Positions 1 to 16,824 of a stretch of DNA of 19,035 nt are shown piece by piece. The notes beneath the pieces were generated by a model. The model saw only the letters and a list, made by a program, of their open reading frames with translations. It was not told where the DNA came from and ran no database searches. Position 1 is the stretch's first letter. Each line of letters begins with the position of its first letter. The stretch is from Echinococcus granulosus. Lineage: Eukaryota > Platyhelminthes > Cestoda > Cyclophyllidea > Taeniidae. The position numbers and the translations under genes were made by a program. The stretch is taken from the NCBI RefSeq assembly GCF_000524195.1, contig NW_020170389.1, forward strand, positions 408,411 to 427,445, in the 5' to 3' direction.

Positions 1-856
<856 letters not shown>

Positions 857-1022
857 GTTACAAACCCAACTAACCCAATTCGCGGCAATCCCAGAGGGCG
901 AATAAGGATGGTACAATTAAACAAAGAAGGTCAAATAATGTACTAAATGATAAAATTAAAAATCCGTATACCTAAAGCGAAAAATTAGAATTAAGGTAAA
1001 AAAGTCCAAAATAACTTAAAAA

Positions 1023-1058
1023 CCTTAAACGAATCTTAAACCTTAAACGAACCTTAAA
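1023..1058. repeat. Two-copy 18-bp tandem repeat
   Basis: CCTTAAACGAATCTTAAA at 1023-1040 is followed directly by CCTTAAACGAACCTTAAA at 1041-1058, differing at one base. The unit itself consists of two CTTAAA-containing halves, so the array looks like a short internally duplicated satellite. No function is implied. Confidence 0.85.
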
Positions 1059-1961
1059 CAAAATAGGGCAGAAGCTGTAAATTACGATAATGACAAGGTG
1101 ATGGCATGGCCAAATTTCGGTCCTAACTATGTGTTCTCATCGATTCTTTACAAATTTTCTTCCACCGTGTCAAAATGGACATCCACTCACACAGAGTGTC
1201 TATTAATGCTTCCATGCACTAGGATATCCAATCCATATTCGCGTAAATTACCGCAACCATGATGTAAAATATGCGAAAAACAACATTTCATGTGTTCCTA
1301 TGTAAACAAAATTATACAACGGCGAATGAAATCGAGGTTTGGTAGACATGATGATTTGTAGTCTGCAACGCAAATACAAGTTTACATGTGGCACCGTTTT
1401 TATGAAGATTGGGACATCTCTTGACACCGAATTCAGCAATTTTTTTTTGACAATGTGCTCATTGTTAAAAGAGGCTGTTGTGCTGAGCAACAGAGACGCA
1501 CAGTAGCACAAGAGCGCATTTGATTCCAGAATTACCACCTAAATTATAAGGTCCTTTGCTCCTTCACTAAGTGTTAAGTAAGTATTTTCGGCTGAATGGG
1601 ATTATCATTAAAATATCAACATCATTTTCTAATGTAAATTATGTACCGCGAGACGGAGTTGCTTTCATATTAAAAGTAACAACAAGTAGGATCAATAAAA
1701 GAGTACCAAAATTGGCGAAGACAATACTGCGGAGAGGACGGACAACTTGAAAAGGCCTCAGTGTCAGGTTAGGAGCAAACTTTAACATAATGGCAAAACC
1801 TACAGAACTGTGATCTTTAGCAGTAGCTGTTCAAGGCCTCGAAAGCCCTTGAAAATGAATAGGATTAAATGCTAGGGCAAAGTAAATACATGCATATATT
1901 CGGCATACGGGTAGGCTTAGGGCTACTAGAATGACCTGGAGGCAAGATTACGCAGTGAGGG

Positions 1962-1992
1962 TGCATCGGTGGAGCCCGATGCAGCCCGATGC
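1962..1992. repeat. 8-bp hairpin overlapping a 10-bp direct repeat
   Basis: TGCATCGG (1962-1969) and CCGATGCA (1976-1983) are perfect reverse complements separated by six bases. The right arm also lies in AGCCCGATGC at 1973-1982, repeated immediately at 1983-1992, so the left arm could pair with either copy. No further structure was recognised. Confidence 0.7.
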
Positions 1993-2094
1993 CAAAAGCG
2001 AAAGTTAAACGGCCGACATAATTTGGCTAATTGAGCTATAGTGTAGCATCCCGAGACTCCCTGAAGACGTAAGAAGGCACAATACTCGGGCAGA

Positions 2095-2114
2095 ATATAT
2101 ATATATATATATAT
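2095..2114. repeat. (AT)10 microsatellite
   Basis: Ten uninterrupted AT dinucleotides lie in the intergenic region about 550 bp upstream of the RPS15A start. Such tracts are prone to length change; no other role is visible. Confidence 0.95.
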
Positions 2115-2666
2115 TCAGCACGGAGAAGCTGTCTGGGCTATTGGCATGGCCCAAAAGGCCAGCCCCACCCAGCGAGGTACAAGAGGGCTAATTCAAAGCC
2201 CAAAAGTAGCGCCTCACCAGATCCGAGGGCCAAATCAATATTGTATTACAATAGGCTATTAAATAATGAGATTAAAAGTTTTAGATGTATGTTCGAGGAA
2301 AAGGGCGTCGAATCACATTCAAACAAAGAAACTGCAAGCTAGATTGGTCAACTTGATCTCGCAGTTATTCCATGTGAAATATTTTGTTTCCCATTATGGG
2401 ATATATCAACTTATTGCAGTCATATGTACAAAAACATGTGTGTTAGCGATTTGCATAAATCGGATCGCCCGTCTCCAACTGATTTTACATTAAAATTACT
2501 TGTGGTTTAAAAATATTTTTTATTTTCTAGCAATTTTTAGAGTTTTTTTTGCCCTATGTGAACTGATAGCGGCCAACACTTTATCTTGCCTTCTATGTTT
2601 AAATTCTCAAGCGCGGCACTTTTGGGCTTTGCTTGTGCTTGCGGCGTGTTGTGCGCTTTTGTGACG

Positions 2667-3092
2667 ATGGTTCGCGTTAATGTTTTGGCTGATGCTTTAA
2701 AGTCAATTAACAATGCCGAACGGAGAAAGAAAAGGCAGGTCATGATCCGTCCCTCTTCAAAAGTCATCGTTCGCTTCCTAAAGGTTATGCAGCGCAAAGG
2801 CTACATAGGTGAATTCGAGATTGTGGACGATCATCGTTCTGGCAAAATTGTCGTGCAGTTAAATGGACGCCTTAATAAGTGTGGAGTGATTAGCCCACGG
2901 TTTAAAATGGGTGTGAGAGATACGGAGCACTGGACTCGTAACCTCCTTCCGTCTCGTCAGTTTGGGTAGGGTTTGAAGCTTTTCTATTACGCTTGTAGTT
3001 ACATTGTCCTTACGACAAGCGGTGGCATGATGGACCACGAAGAGGCAAGGAAGAAGCACTTGGGCGGTGTTATCCTCGGGTACTTCTTTTGA
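2667..3092 (+). CDS. RPS15A: 40S ribosomal protein S15a (eS/uS8 family), complete
   Basis: RPS15A is a core protein of the small ribosomal subunit. Exons are 2667-2965 and 2999-3092, joined by a 33-nt intron that splits the Gly codon of QFG. The product is 130 residues, the same length as the human protein, beginning [19 protein letters not shown] and ending [11 protein letters not shown]. Conserved blocks include [41 protein letters not shown] and NLLPSRQFG. The start at 2667 is chosen because it matches the family N terminus and sits in a strong context (A at -3, G at +4). The frame stays open upstream to an ATG at 2595 in poor context (T at -3), which would add 24 hydrophobic residues; an in-frame TGA lies at 2559. 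No canonical AATAAA was seen just downstream. Confidence 0.97.
2966..2998 (+). other. 33-nt intron of RPS15A
   Basis: The intron begins GTAGGGTTTG and ends CGCTTGTAG, phase 2. Without splicing the message reads GGG TAG and stops immediately after QFG. With it removed, GG+T gives Gly and the conserved C-terminal block [19 protein letters not shown] follows. Confidence 0.96.
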
Positions 3093-3698
3093 ACATGGAT
3101 AGGGTTTTGTAAAATACATATTTATCGGATTTATCTCAGGCCGCTTCTGACTTTCTGAAGCCGTCATGGTAAATTGCAGAAATGGCCCCTTTTCGTTTAT
3201 AATGCATGGGAGGTAGTTATTGTGTCGATGTATGTTCCCATCTCGGCTGTCATATACTTATTGGTTGTTTGCTTTTAATTTTACATCAATGTTTAGTGTC
3301 TATGGCTAGAAAACCTCGGAACCACTTCTGTGAGGCATTATTTGTCCGTCATACGATTTTGAGATTCTCAGGTATTCATCACACTGGTTTAATTTCAGGC
3401 TTTACTGAACGCTACCCCCCGTGCTTGGCGCCTGACATGATCCATGAGTGATTGTTGAGGTGTGTACATTTACTAACGCATGATTCCTAATCCTAATGCA
3501 GTTTTCATTATTCCCAGCTCGACCCAAACGTCTGATTTTAGGCCAGCACTTTTTGATAAATGCTTGAGATTCCCCTTTGGTTATCCTCAGCACTTTAAAA
3601 GAGCATAGCGTGGATCCAAGTTAACCGTTTATAAATGCCACGAAAATCTGGTGATGGTTATATATACACGGAGATCAAGGTGTTCCAGACGAAGATAT
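3093..3698. other. Tail-to-tail gap between RPS15A and the BRPF gene
   Basis: About 600 bp separates the RPS15A stop from the stop of the opposing BRPF gene, so both 3' UTRs must lie here, perhaps overlapping. No AATAAA was seen for either strand; ATTAAA occurs on the minus strand at 3393-3388 and 3279-3274 and could serve the BRPF transcript. Short open frames on both strands show no family features. Confidence 0.6.
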
Positions 3699-8735
<5,037 letters not shown>

Positions 8736-10181
8736 TGTCCGCTGGTTATAAAGGCTCTGTAGTTAGGCCTGAGATAATAAAAGAGCTGATTTGTTTGCAA
8801 CGTAAATGAGATTCAAGCCTATTGTGAAGTACTAAATAATTACTAAATCAAGTTAGACACTATTCCCGCTGAAATCAGGAAGAACAGAAACATGCGACCG
8901 GCATCTAGTAACTTCGTAAGGAATCAAGATAACCCAGGAAGCCAGGACAAAACAATAAAAAATCAGTAAAAAAAGGAAGCACGGACCAAGTGAAAAAATT
9001 GTGAAAAGATGGTTTGCATCGAGGAAGAAAGTGACGGGAAAAACTGAGGAGGAGATTAGGAATACTTGCACTAATAAACTCAAGTAAATCGAAGAATATG
9101 CCTAATAAAACAAATTCACAGCAGATGAAAGGCGGATCAGGATGAATGGAAACCAGAGCAACAAACCACGCCCAGAGGCTCTTCACCAAATAGTTGAAGG
9201 TGGTTATCTACGTTCTTAATCAAATTTTACAAAGTTAACCAGCTAACATGAAAAACGAAACAATACATTAGCATGTTTATTGCTGCCAGGCCTGATAAAT
9301 AAAACACAAAAACTTAAGAGATTGGGGTAAAAATGTGGGGAGGAGAAAAATGTGCCTTAACCATAAGTAAAATGGCCAAACTGCCCTAAAATATGCAGGA
9401 AAAAAATTTGGGCTTTTTTAGTCACCACTGATGTCTTTTTCAAAGAAACGGGTCTTTTACAAGCATGCCTACATTGTTTATATCAGCGAATGTGCATGCA
9501 ACTTCATTGCGTGATTGCTTGAAATGGATCTTCTGGTAGTTTTCTGGGGACGTTTGACTGTCGTAAATTGCGTGAAATTTTTTGCCCTAATTTGATTGTC
9601 TTTCCGGTCTCTGCCGTTTTGTAAGGTTTTTGATGTCGATTTACTGGCTTATAACACACAGATCTTTATTGATATCGTGCCTTGCTCACTTTTGCCTTCT
9701 ACGCGACTTTTTGTGTGTTTTTAAAAAATGATGGATGTCTCAATATTACAACCTTTTTACTTCTTACTGTTTTTGCTGAGTAGAAGTGTCGTGTTTCGGT
9801 TTCGCGTCGATATTTCTTTGACCCTGATTTTACCATTCTTTTAACGCGGTTCTCTTTGTACTTCTGTTCCTAGTAAATCTTTTGCCTTCACTTACGTAAT
9901 ATTTGTTACATTCTTTTTTAATTTTTCTGATTGTATTTTGGCTAATAATTCGAGTGCCATTTGTTTGGGAAATGGCTTATTGTTCTTTACGGTATTTTCT
10001 GAAATTCGCTTTAATTTACAAACCCTTAGTATAGACCAGATTTTACACACTGGTTAAATATTGATAATCTGCTGCGAGATAAGATGCTTTATTTGCCGAT
10101 TGCTTGTCATGTTTTGCAACTTCAAATTGCACTTACTCTTTCAGCTGTAAATCTTAAATCATTCGTCTCAGGATTTAAATT
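8736..10181. promoter_or_regulatory. Shared upstream region of the head-to-head BRPF / FERM gene pair
   Basis: About 1.45 kb separates the two divergent start codons. No coding sequence was recognised; open frames on the minus strand at 8853-9189 are hydrophobic by-products of the T-rich minus strand. From about 8850 to 9400 the plus strand is A-rich (28 A against 11 T in 9301-9360), and from about 9420 it is T-rich (11 A against 26 T in 9541-9600). The same T excess continues through the FERM gene introns, so the switch plausibly marks where divergent transcription begins. Acceptor-like T-rich runs ending in CAG precede both start codons: minus strand at 8770-8769, plus strand at 10143-10144 and 10170-10171. 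Confidence 0.5.
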
Positions 10182-13100
10182 ATGCGGCAATATTATGCTT
10201 TATCACTAGGAATGACTTCCACAAGTACGTTAAAATCGACGACTAGGTCTTCCAGACGGAGTACTGACGATGGCCTCCAGGTTACAGTTAGCCTTCTAGA
10301 AAATGATTGCTTCATCACGATTTGGGTTCCGGTATGTTATCTGTGCATGTTCTTAGCGTGCATTTTCTAAAACCTTTCACTCTAGCTGTTTTAGAAGACC
10401 TTTTCTATTTCGGCACTACTTGGCACATGAAAGCAATGTTGCCTAAACACATTATCTGCAATTTTAAAAATCGATTCACGGGTTCACATGCACGATTTAT
10501 AAATTGGATCATCTTTAGTTCAACGGTGCCACTGCCGTGCCTTTGCGTTGGGACCCAATTTCAATTGTTGATTGTTGTTTGAAAGGAATGCAGGCGATTG
10601 AAATTGTTACAACAGCATGTTATAATTGCTCTCCTAAGATACAGACCATGGAATACCCATTAACCATCATGACTGAAATTCTTTTACTGCAACTTTATTA
10701 TGGTTAATGTTTTTTTTCTTGTTTTAAGCTTTTAAGATGTTTGTTGGGATAAAGATGAATTTGGAATTATTATTCTTTAGTTTGTTAAAAGTCAGGATGA
10801 TTAAGCAGCCTTGAATTAAATTATGCAAATATGTTAGATAGGTCATCTCTTATTTGTCCTGTTTTTATTACGCTTGATTGCTAATCGACAATACAAAATG
10901 GTCATATAAATCGGTTCTTTTCAACATCAACGAGCTTCTCTTTTTGACATTCTGTGGCTCCTTTCATTTCATTCTTTTGTAGGAACAGGCGAGTGGCAGA
11001 TGGCTATTGGAGGAAGTCTGCAAAAAACAGGCAGTTCTACCGGAAATCGAGTACTTCGGTCTTCGTTATATTTCCTGTGAATTGCTTTCCTCACCTTCCA
11101 AGGTAATATGACAGGTTTCACGTTATTTGCGTTTAAACCTGCTATGCATCGTATTTGTAATCGTAACACTTCAAATGCTAAAATTGGTTATTTACTGTCT
11201 TCCTTTTTTAAGCACTGGATGAATCCTGTTAAGCTCGTTCGACCGCAGTTAAAGCGTAAGTACAAAAATAACTAGTTGTTCCATTCAAAATCAACGCACT
11301 TTTTCTCAACCTCAGACACGAATCCACTTATGGTGTCATTTCGGATTAAACACTACCCCCCAGATCCTTTTAGCGACTTCAAATTGGACAAATCCAAGTG
11401 AGTGTAGTATCTGTAATGCTTTGCTCCATTCTGGTTCACTCTCTTTATACGCATTCTCCCTGCCATTTCAAGCTTAGATTTCAATACCATAATTTTGAAT
11501 GTAGTTTGCGTAATTTACCAGCCATTACATTTCCTTTCATATGATACGAATTCATATGAACACGTTCAGTAATTATTGGCTGTGTCTACATGGCTGTTAT
11601 ACTAGTGTTCTTTTGGTAATTGTGCCTCAAATACCGTCAATATCTATGAGTTGACATTAAGGGAGCTCAGGGACCGAAGTTTTTTGTGTACCTTTCTTTA
11701 CAGTTTCCTTTGCAATAAGGTAGAATGGGAGGTCAGCTAAATTACATACATTATCAAAAGCTGGCGTAGAAAATGCTGCATCTCATCCGGTGCCTCTGGA
11801 CTGAGCAAACATCTTGAAAGGACAATCTTCAATTTCATGTTGTATTTTACGCCCATCTTATACTTTTAGTTGATAAATCGCATTCTAAAACACATTTAAA
11901 TGTACAGAGATTAGTCTGTGCGTTTTCGTGTCATCATTAACAGAATCCGTCCGCATTTACTTTTGCCATGTATTTTCAATGGTTAATGCAGTCTTCTTTA
12001 TTATTTTCAATACTTTTGCTTTAATTGGTGATACGATTATTTTTTTGTATGGTTGTACGCGCCGAATTTGTTGTAGCAAGATCCAGAGTAGTACCAATGG
12101 ATGTTAATTTTATACATGTAAATAAACTCCTTACTTGGTACATTATCGATATGAAGCATTTATTTGTTTGAAACTTTTATCAATTTATTGAAGCTTTCAT
12201 TTTTTCGCCTAAAGTCAAACCAGATCACAAAAATGTTTTTCTCAGGAAATTGATAAAGGTAATTGATCTACTGGCTTTAACTATATGATTGAATAGGTAT
12301 CTACTATTTCACCAACTCCATCGGGATTTCCTCAGTGGTCGCCTCATAGCTCCCCACGAAGATCTCATTCGCCTTGCCGCATTCTTCATTCAAGGTATTT
12401 TTATTTCCCCTCGCTCCAGAACTGTTATCTCACTCCCCTGCTACCTCGTTAAATTACAACGCCCTCTATCCTATCATACGCTCAACTCCCTACCACGTGC
12501 GGAATGAGGGTGTTTTACTGCTTCCCTTTCATACCAGCTGGTTTAATAAGTAACATATTTGGATTTAAAATGAACCTTAGTCTGTTTTGAAGAACCTGGC
12601 TGCTGCTTAAGTAAATGTCAGTGTTCTCTACGCAAAATTAGGCTCATTATTCAAGTTGGTCTCTTGCCTGCATGAGACAAAAATTTTCGTTTAATATCAG
12701 ATTGATTTTTATTTGCAGTGACTCTGGGGGATGCCTCAGAGATGGCAGCATCCATGCTTAGTCTACAATCCCCTTCTGCTTCAACTAGGACAGATTCATC
12801 CACTTACCTATCCAATTACCGTGCTCTCCACAACACCTCTTCCAAGAAAAATGAGCTCGAGATTTTAGAAGAACATCGAAAACTTGAGTAAGTTTTCGCG
12901 CTCTTCTTTCGGCTGTTAACTAGTATCATAGGAAGACAAAAATTATGTATCGGCGGTGAACTAAACAAATCCTTTTTGAAGCCAATTTTTCGTGTTAACG
13001 TGTCCGAACAATTTATCCATCCACTGTTAAGATAGCGAAAATCCCTAATTTTGTAAATGTTGACTTTATTTATTACTGTTATCATTATTTCTCCACTAAA

Positions 13101-16100
13101 AGCGAATGCTTCCCGTGCGTTCTCTGCGATCAAAGCATGTCTTAGCGCCTTTCTTTGGGGACCTTGCCAGCCTCATATTTAATGCTTTAAATTAACATAC
13201 CTTCGTGTTTTTTTATTCCTGATTTCCGGGATTGAAGGTCGAAATTCAGTTTCGTGACTCATATCGAAAACCCCCTCCTTATGCGTGATTTCACAAATAC
13301 GTTAGATTCCACAAAGTGGACTTGCGCGTGATTTAGTGCTTAATAATAGAGAAAATGGTGGATATTGATGGAACATTATTCCTAGGGGGCCTCGGAAAAT
13401 GTCTGCAACAAATTTCCCAGTTGTATTTTATTTAACTTGTAATCTTGTTGCCATGCGGGTGAATTTTTCTTGCGTTTTGAATTAAAAAACAAATTTTGTA
13501 CCATTTTATTTTTCTCCAATTGGTCATTGAAAAGATGGCGACCACGTGGATGAAAGCCTATTTTACAGAGAAGTCACTGAAGAATCTACAACTAGATCAA
13601 AGCGCAACTGGTCCCTCAAAAAGTGCACAAATAATTCACTTCTCTTTCGTTTCGAAGGTGAGGGTAGTTTACGTGAGATGAGGAAATAAGGAATGAGTGT
13701 CAAACATGTTTTCAAGATCAATCGGCTAAATAGAAGTGCAGGAGGATAGTTTAATCCTACATATCCCTTTTTCTTCTGCCTTGCTTTCCTCTCCAACTAG
13801 AGGCGTGCTACCAAGTGAGGCAGCCGCAGAGGCAATTCGCATCGCTCTGCGGCAACCCTCCTACGGACTGGAGCCATTCAAAGTGCAACTGGTGGGCGCT
13901 TGGCCTTAGGTCTCCCTCCTTACTCAGCGTGTTTGTATCCAGCTTCTCTTTTCCCCTAGACTAAACGCAAGGACTCCCGTCCTGTGCACATTGGTTTGAC
14001 TCACGAGGGAGTTGCCGAATTTCTCGGAAGCAAGCGAGCCCATCTTTTTAAGTGGTGCGTATCAGATTTTAAATGTCACTTAGTACCGCGTTCGACTACT
14101 TTTCCAACTTCTGTGATTGTTACAATTTTCTTCATTATGAAGTTGAAATAATCGTGTTATTTTCACTTCATTACCCGTTCGCTTTTTACTTCTCCGGTAG
14201 ATCTACTCAGAAAATTTAGGAAATTTTTTGCTTCCTAATTACGTTTTTAAGTGTTTCATAAAATTGACCACATTCTAATGGAGATGATTGAGCCTCTGCT
14301 TCTCAGATAGATTCAGTTCGCCTTGTTGTTAATTTTCCTTCATTTAAAATGCACATGCGCTTTTCATCTAGCTGTAAAGGATTTCTTCTTTTTTATGCCT
14401 TAAGATAATCTCTAAAATATAATTTTCGTCAGTCCAAATTGCTCGTTGCGATTCTCAACCTACAATTATGTGGCCAAATTATACGTTAATGGTCATCAAA
14501 GCCACCTACTGTAAGCCTATTTTGTAAATGAACGTGAGGTTTTTGTTTGGATAAACGCCAGTCTCGTGGCATTTGATTCCCATGATTCAATGCACCAGGC
14601 GTTTCCCCGAAAGTGTAAAACTTCTTTAATCTCCCAAACATTCTGTATAACGCCTTTGGGTTGTAATCAGTGAATGTCGATTGTTCCTCCCCCTCCAAGC
14701 AACACCGGAAGAGCAAATAGGCAATGTCATCTTGTAAATGCATGTTTGACGCGTAAAAGTCATGATACTTGAAAATCCGAAATTACTTATCCAAAAAACT
14801 AGTGTTTATTCATGCTAACGGCATCTAGATGTTCTTGTCCGACATTATTTTCCCCGCCAAAGTTGTGCGCATTTAATGCTAGTGGTGTTCGCTAAAATTG
14901 CGTAGTTTCCCCAAAGCACTTTTCTCTTGATTTTCTTTTCTAAGCAACAGATAAACCTCCTCTTTTGGAGATTAATTAGAAGTTTTTTACACAAAGGGTA
15001 GATCTTCCATTGGGCAAGGAGCTGTTGCATTGATTCATTATCTCACGGCAATGCCTACTAGAATTTGAAACCACCAGAACTAATCCGCTCCTTTTTAACT
15101 TCAAGCATTTCTTGCCACAATCCACTGCCGCCACGTCTACTGGAGGAAAAGCCAGTAAACTTCCGATTTTCGCGAAAACAAAAAGAAATGCAAACACGGT
15201 TTGCTGCTTTTTCCTTGGCTGCGACTAAGCAGTTGCAAAACAGACCCACAGAATCCCGACTTATTGTCATTCTGTTATGGGTATATATGTACTTCCCGAG
15301 GAAGGAGAAGACTAATCTTGTTAAACATGTTCAACTGAAAATTTAATTATTTAGCCTTAAAATTTTTCCAAGGAGATAACAAGATTTCCCTATTAGTGCA
15401 CCCGAAAGGTTCAAGTTCGTTTAGGTAGAATAGCATCTATTCATACACATGCAGAAGTGCTGTTGCCAGCGTAAAATTTGTTGATACGAGTTTTGCACAA
15501 TTACTTCAAACTGCTTCTCTCTTGTTTCAGGGCGGAAATCGACCAGTTTTTTTATTCTGGGAAGAATTTCATTATAAGACACCAGAAAGCCGTACGTTTT
15601 ATTGGCTACTTTGGACCCACTTTAATTGATGACGACCCTTAACCATTTCTTTCCATTCTTTGTAGGCATCAAAACGTCAAAAAGTTAGTTAGAAATAACT
15701 GCACATTTACCCGAAATTCTAATTTTGAAGTCGAATGCTCTCGCTCTCTACCCTAATAGTCAGAGAAAAACCACACGCATTGTTTTATAAGCAAAATTTA
15801 CCGAAATTTTTATGTAAGAACGACGTCCAAATTTGCAAAAACTAGACCTAAAACCACATAGTTTTGAATTTTGTTTTGTATCGAAAGTCTGTATTTCCTG
15901 CTTGGAATAGTTTTACACTGTTGTCCGCCCAAAATCACCCAGGTAACTTTTCCGTCCACTGATGTCCATCAATGCTTTCATTTTCCACCAGTCTCAGGTA
16001 TTTTTCTCAGATTTTGCGGCGTCTCACGTTCAAAATTCCTCTTCACGTGATAAAAGACAATTTAGTATTGTTAGAACCTTACTTGTGCTAATCTTATAGG

Positions 16101-16824
16101 AACTCTATAACATCTTCAATTCAATTTTGCCCGACCTCCTAAGCTGAAGTTTTTACATTTTAGTCGACTACTGTCATGGAGGAAACATTCCTCAGATTTT
16201 ACAGAACACCACCTCTAAGTGTATGCCAAAGTTGGCTGCAGTACAAATGCCATCGTTGTTAAATTCTGTTCTCTTTCAATACATTTGTTATGCTTCCTTC
16301 ATGGTAGAAAGGTATGAATGCGAGGTTACTAGTGTTGTTGGTATTTTACACAATTTTAGTCTGCTCATGAGATAACCGAATACAAATGTGAGTCTCGTGC
16401 GATTGCTTCAGAATTATGGAGCTGGGCTCTTGAAAGGAAGCTTTTTTTCACGTAAGTGCAACTTCCATTTGACCTGTCCAGAGAAACATCACGCTTTAGA
16501 TGATGCAATCTAATGTATGCCATCTAATCACTCACAGACCCTTTTAATTAGTCTCGACATTTTCAGCGCTATCCTCATGCCCCAACATACTCGTTTTTTT
16601 TGATTAAGACCTCCCTTCTTAGCCACTTTTAAATTTTAATATTTTTTGACTACAAGTTTTGGCGTCACGTTTTTATGCCCATTGGGGGTTATTTAGAAGA
16701 AGGGTAAAATGAAACAGAATAAGCTTAATTTCCCGCCTTTTTGTAGATTAGAAAAGTCATCTATCGTGAAGCCAATCACAACGAAGTACAAGTTTTTTTC
16801 GCGCCGACACACCTTTACTTTTGC
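10182..16824 (+). CDS. FERM-domain protein of the band 4.1/FRMD class, 5' portion (about 360 aa), 3' end not found
   Basis: FERM proteins link membrane proteins to the cortical cytoskeleton. Eleven plus-strand exons join in phase: 10182-10331, 10983-11102, 11213-11255, 11316-11397, 12297-12394, 12719-12887, 13801-13891, 13960-14054, 15531-15591, 16360-16451, 16747-16824. After about 30 Ser/Thr-rich residues comes lobe F1 (about 32-120: LQVTVSLLENDCFITIWVP, EIEYFGLRY, HWMNP, FRIKHYPPDPF). F2 follows (about 132-235: YLLFHQLHRDFLSGRLIAP, LIRLAAFFIQ, a Ser-rich insert, LEILEEHRKLEGVLPSEAA), then F3 (about 240-345: YGLEPF, HIGLTHEGVAEF, AHLFKW, FYSGKNFIIRHQ, LWSWALERKLFF). The end, KSSIVKPITTKYKFFSRRHT, recalls the F3/FERM-adjacent junction of FRMD3/FRMD5, but subfamily is uncertain. 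An in-frame TAA precedes the start; Met11 is an alternative. The last visible exon ends inside an Ala codon, so more exons must follow. Confidence 0.88.
10332..10982 (+). other. 651-nt intron 1 of the FERM gene
   Basis: The donor GTATGT follows Pro50 and the acceptor is TTTTGTAG. It is phase 0, T-rich, and splits F1 between the first strand pair and the helix (WVP / EQASGRWLLEEV). Nothing else was recognised in it. Confidence 0.85.
11398..12296 (+). other. 899-nt intron 4 of the FERM gene
   Basis: The donor is GTGAGT after DKSK and the acceptor is TTGAATAG, phase 2. It separates lobe F1 from lobe F2. It is T-rich, and no nested gene or repeat was recognised. Confidence 0.85.
12395..12718 (+). 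other. 324-nt intron 5 of the FERM gene
   Basis: The donor is GTATTT and the acceptor TTTGCAG, phase 1, within a Val codon following AAFFIQ. The reading frame of exon 5 stays open for over 100 nt into the intron, but that translation has no FERM similarity. Confidence 0.85.
12888..13800 (+). other. 913-nt intron 6 of the FERM gene
   Basis: The donor is GTAAGT and the acceptor is preceded by a long pyrimidine run ending CAACTAG, phase 2, splitting the Glu codon of HRKLEG. Short open frames inside it on both strands have no recognisable features. Confidence 0.85.
14055..15530 (+). other. 1476-nt intron 8 of the FERM gene
   Basis: The donor is GTGCGT, inside the Trp codon of HLFKW, and the acceptor is CTTGTTTCAG. 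It is the longest intron with both ends defined. It holds several open frames of 60-93 codons (14486-14743 and 14845-15270 minus; 15065-15346 plus), none with identifiable domain features. The minus-strand frames could be worn transposon or nested-gene pieces, but this could not be supported. Confidence 0.8.
15592..16359 (+). other. 768-nt intron 9 of the FERM gene
   Basis: The donor is GTACGT after RHQKA and the acceptor is CAATTTTAG before SAHEITEY, phase 0. The exon join gives a continuous F3 strand-to-helix sequence. No other element was recognised. Confidence 0.82.

Larger units (their letters stand above)
857..2666. other. Intergenic region between divergent beta-tubulin and RPS15A
   Basis: About 1.8 kb separates the two start codons, so both promoters and 5' UTRs should lie here. 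No recognisable exon was found; short open frames at 1248-1538 (minus) and 2266-2493 (plus) have no family features. The stretch 1700-2230 is richer in G+C and in short inverted repeats than its surroundings, for example TTCAAGG at 1830-1836 against CCTTGAA at 1847-1853, and might be an old repeat insertion, but no terminal repeats or target-site duplication were identified. A T-rich run ending in TAG at 2530 could be a splice acceptor for the RPS15A leader. Confidence 0.6.

Noticed and set aside
1248..1538. Minus-strand 96-codon open frame upstream of beta-tubulin
   Set aside because: No motif, no splice or start context, composition like the surrounding non-coding DNA.
1700..2260. Possible mobile element in the tubulin-RPS15A interval
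   Set aside because: G+C and short inverted repeats are suggestive, but no terminal repeats, target-site duplication or transposase/reverse-transcriptase sequence was found.
3206..3593. Open frames on both strands in the RPS15A-BRPF gap
   Set aside because: They lie where the two 3' UTRs are expected and show no family features.
8853..9189. Minus-strand open frames of 76 and 94 codons resembling membrane proteins
   Set aside because: The hydrophobic composition follows directly from the T-rich minus strand; no start context, family motif or splice context supports a gene.
14486..15346. Several open frames on both strands in FERM intron 8
   Set aside because: Lengths of 60-93 codons are expected by chance in 1.5 kb, the frames overlap each other on opposite strands, and no domain was recognised.
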